From the NCBI GenBank assembly GCA_934725525.1, contig CAKVCG010000025.1, positions 1 through 15,775 of the forward strand: DNA of 15,775 nt, in the 5' to 3' direction. Positions 14,336-15,775 of this stretch are shown in pieces; within the stretch, counting starts at the first letter, position 1; each line of letters starts with the position of its first letter. The translations under genes and the position numbers were made by a program. The DNA is from an uncultured Brachyspira sp. (lineage in GTDB: Bacteria > Spirochaetota > Brachyspiria > Brachyspirales > Brachyspiraceae). The notes below the pieces were generated by a model. That model ran no database searches and had not been told where the DNA came from. It was given only the letters and a program-made list of their open reading frames with translations.

Positions 14336-15190
14336 ATGGTATATATAAAATCTTGCAAACATTCTTATAAAACGGAAAAAACTCGCATGTCTTCTTCCGA
14401 TTTGGTATTAGAGCCTATAAAAGAAGCGATTAAAGGAATGAACCCTTTCGATATAGACGCCGTAATCTGCGCGACAACAACTAAAGATTATGTTTATCCT
14501 TCAACTGCTTGCATGCTTGGAGGAAAATTAAAAGCTAAAAACGCGTTTTGTTTCGATATAGAAAGCGATTTTACGGGATTTATATCGGCGTTGAGACTCT
14601 CTTACGCGTTTGTTGAAAGTAAAAGATATAAAAATATTTTGGCGGTAGCGTCAGAATCTTTTTATATAAGCGATGATACCGATAGATTTGACGACGCGGG
14701 AGTTGTGGCTTTGGTTACGAGCGAAAAATCAAATATTCAAATAGATTTTATAGATTCCGAAACAAACGGCGATGCTTTTGAAAATTGCTATATACCAATG
14801 GGAGGTTCGGCAAAACCTTACACTAAAGAAGGAGTAATTAATAAAGAACATTTCATTTATATAAAAGATGGTAAAATATTCGAGGAAGAATCGAAAAATG
14901 CGGCTTTATATGTGAAAGAAACTTTATCAAAAAATAATATAGAGCCAGATTTTTATATTCCCTCTTATTTCAATAAAGAATCCTACGATAATTTTGTAAA
15001 TAATTTATCGGTTGATAAAGATAAAGTATATTCAAAAATGCAAAACGCTCATTCTTCTTTAAGCGCTTCGGTTGGCGTGGCATTTTCTATGGCTTTGGAA
15101 GACGGAAGTATAAAAAAAAATAATAAGGTAGCTTTATGCGGTTATGGCAGCGGTTATACGAAAGCGATTGCCGTTGTTAAAGTTTTATAA
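14336..15190 (+). CDS. FabH-like (KAS III fold) protein lacking all catalytic residues
   Basis: By position and fold this is a beta-ketoacyl-ACP synthase III (FabH) homologue, the enzyme that starts fatty-acid chains, but it should not work as one. Comparing with E. coli FabH from memory, AFDVAAACAGF aligns with CFDIESDFTGF (72-82), so catalytic Cys112 is Phe79. VPHQAN aligns with IPSYFN (208-213), so His244 is Ser210. HGNTSAAS aligns with AHSSLSAS (238-245), so Asn274 is Ser240. About 35 residues after the first strand, including the RTGI/Trp CoA-binding segment, are absent, giving 284 residues against about 317. Other framework remains: ATTTKDYVYPSTACMLGG (47-64) and the C-terminal GYGSGYTKAIAVVK (269-282). 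The frame is intact, with AAAGGA nine bases before the ATG, so it is probably a retained pseudoenzyme. It follows plsX in the operon; rnfC begins 44 bases later. A role as partner of PlsX or of another synthase is conjecture. Confidence 0.85.
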   Translation: MVYIKSCKHSYKTEKTRMSSSDLVLEPIKEAIKGMNPFDIDAVICATTTKDYVYPSTACMLGGKLKAKNAFCFDIESDFTGFISALRLSYAFVESKRYKNILAVASESFYISDDTDRFDDAGVVALVTSEKSNIQIDFIDSETNGDAFENCYIPMGGSAKPYTKEGVINKEHFIYIKDGKIFEEESKNAALYVKETLSKNNIEPDFYIPSYFNKESYDNFVNNLSVDKDKVYSKMQNAHSSLSASVGVAFSMALEDGSIKKNNKVALCGYGSGYTKAIAVVKVL

Positions 15191-15234
15191 TAAGGAATAT
15201 TTTAAATAGAATTGTTTTAATGAAGGATTATATT

Positions 15235-15775
15235 ATGAAATTAGGTAAATTTCGTTTTGGAGGCGTGCATCCTCATGACAGCAAAGACACGGCTAATATA
15301 GCTTCGTCAAACATGGAAAATTCTCCAAAAAGCGTCTTAATATCTATGGCACAGCATATAGGCGCTCCCGCTAAAATCTTAAAAAATAAAGGCGATAAAG
15401 TCGAAAGAGGCGAAATAATCGGAGAGGCAAACGGATATGTTTCGGGAAATGTTTCTTCTTCCGTAACGGGTTCGGTGGCTTCGGTAGAAATAGCTCCGCA
15501 ACCGCTTGGTAGAGGAGCTAACGCTTTGCTTATAAATGTAGAGCCTAACTCTTATAATTTGCCGTATTCGGAAAAATCAAATTTTATGTCGTTATCGGTT
15601 GAAGAGATGTCCGACAAAATCAAAAAAGCGGGCATAGTCGGTATGGGAGGAGCTACTTTTCCTGCGAATGTTAAAGTTGACGGAGCGGCTAAAGGCGGTT
15701 GCGATACTTTAATTATAAACGGTGTGGAATGCGAGCCTTATATTACGAGCGATTATAGATTGATGCTTGAAAATA
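15235..15775 (+). CDS. rnfC: RnfC (RsxC) subunit of the Rnf electron transport complex, 5' part
   Basis: RnfC is the peripheral NADH- and iron-sulfur-binding subunit of the membrane Rnf complex, which couples electron transfer between NADH and ferredoxin to ion pumping. The frame stays open to the end of the window, showing 180 residues of a protein usually over 430 long. The start reads MKLGKFRFGGVHPHDSKDT, close to the family's GGxHPxxxK. It is followed by the lipoyl-like barrel domain (MAQHIGAPAKILKNKGDKV and a GYVSGNVSSSVTG segment). Then comes the NADH-binding domain start: AGIVGMGGATFPANVKV (about 128-144) and DTLIINGVECEPYITSDYRLM (about 156-176). The 4Fe-4S motifs lie beyond the edge. 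AAGGA (15223-15227) is seven bases from ATG 15235. Other rnf genes probably follow. Confidence 0.95.
   Translation, partial: MKLGKFRFGGVHPHDSKDTANIASSNMENSPKSVLISMAQHIGAPAKILKNKGDKVERGEIIGEANGYVSGNVSSSVTGSVASVEIAPQPLGRGANALLINVEPNSYNLPYSEKSNFMSLSVEEMSDKIKKAGIVGMGGATFPANVKVDGAAKGGCDTLIINGVECEPYITSDYRLMLEN

Noticed and set aside
14336..15190. Calling the gene after plsX fabH because of its position
   Set aside because: The residues needed for condensation are absent, so naming it as an active FabH would mislead.

Overview
The window looks like chromosome from an AT-rich spirochaete, most likely Brachyspira or a close relative. This is inferred from the strong A/T bias with AGA-rich arginine use, a spirochaete-like housekeeping gene set (class III fructose-bisphosphatase, Rnf complex, lipoprotein 5'-nucleotidase) and clear Shine-Dalgarno sites. 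No database search was possible. There are 16 protein genes, two of them cut by the window edges. I see no tRNA, rRNA, CRISPR array, insertion sequence or prophage. Gene density is high and no gene-free stretch exceeds about 230 bases.

Layout. 1-3900 (+): the 3' end of proB (glutamate 5-kinase), a 71-residue four-cysteine protein, an EamA-type transporter, a TetR-type regulator preceded by a palindrome, and a secreted lipoprotein 5'-nucleotidase. 3923-3972: a hairpin between converging genes that could end transcription both ways. 4005-5751 (-): a probable operon of a membrane-anchored unknown, mazG, and a small ankyrin protein. 5826-7063 (-): an ABC ATPase translationally coupled to a very small FtsX-like permease. 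7283-8635 (+): aspartate kinase. 8740-10776 (+): a single GmrSD-family (DUF262 + DUF1524/HNH) defence-type protein, poorer in CG dinucleotides than its neighbours. 10856-12814 (+): class III fructose-1,6-bisphosphatase. 13042-15190 (+): rpmF, plsX and a FabH-like protein in the classical lipid-synthesis order. 15235 to the end (+): the 5' part of rnfC.

How the genes fit together. Most are core metabolism: proline synthesis, aspartate-family amino acids, gluconeogenesis, membrane lipid initiation, nucleotide-pool cleaning and ion-coupled electron transfer. The most unusual point is the protein in the fabH position. It keeps the thiolase-fold framework, but all three catalytic positions (Cys-His-Asn) are changed, to Phe79, Ser210 and Ser240, and the N-terminal CoA-binding segment is missing. 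It reads as an intact but catalytically dead FabH paralogue beside a PlsX with an altered N-terminal motif. Secondary points are the solitary GmrSD-like gene, the ABC transporter with almost no extracellular domain, and an 11-bp inverted repeat bracketing the rpmF promoter.
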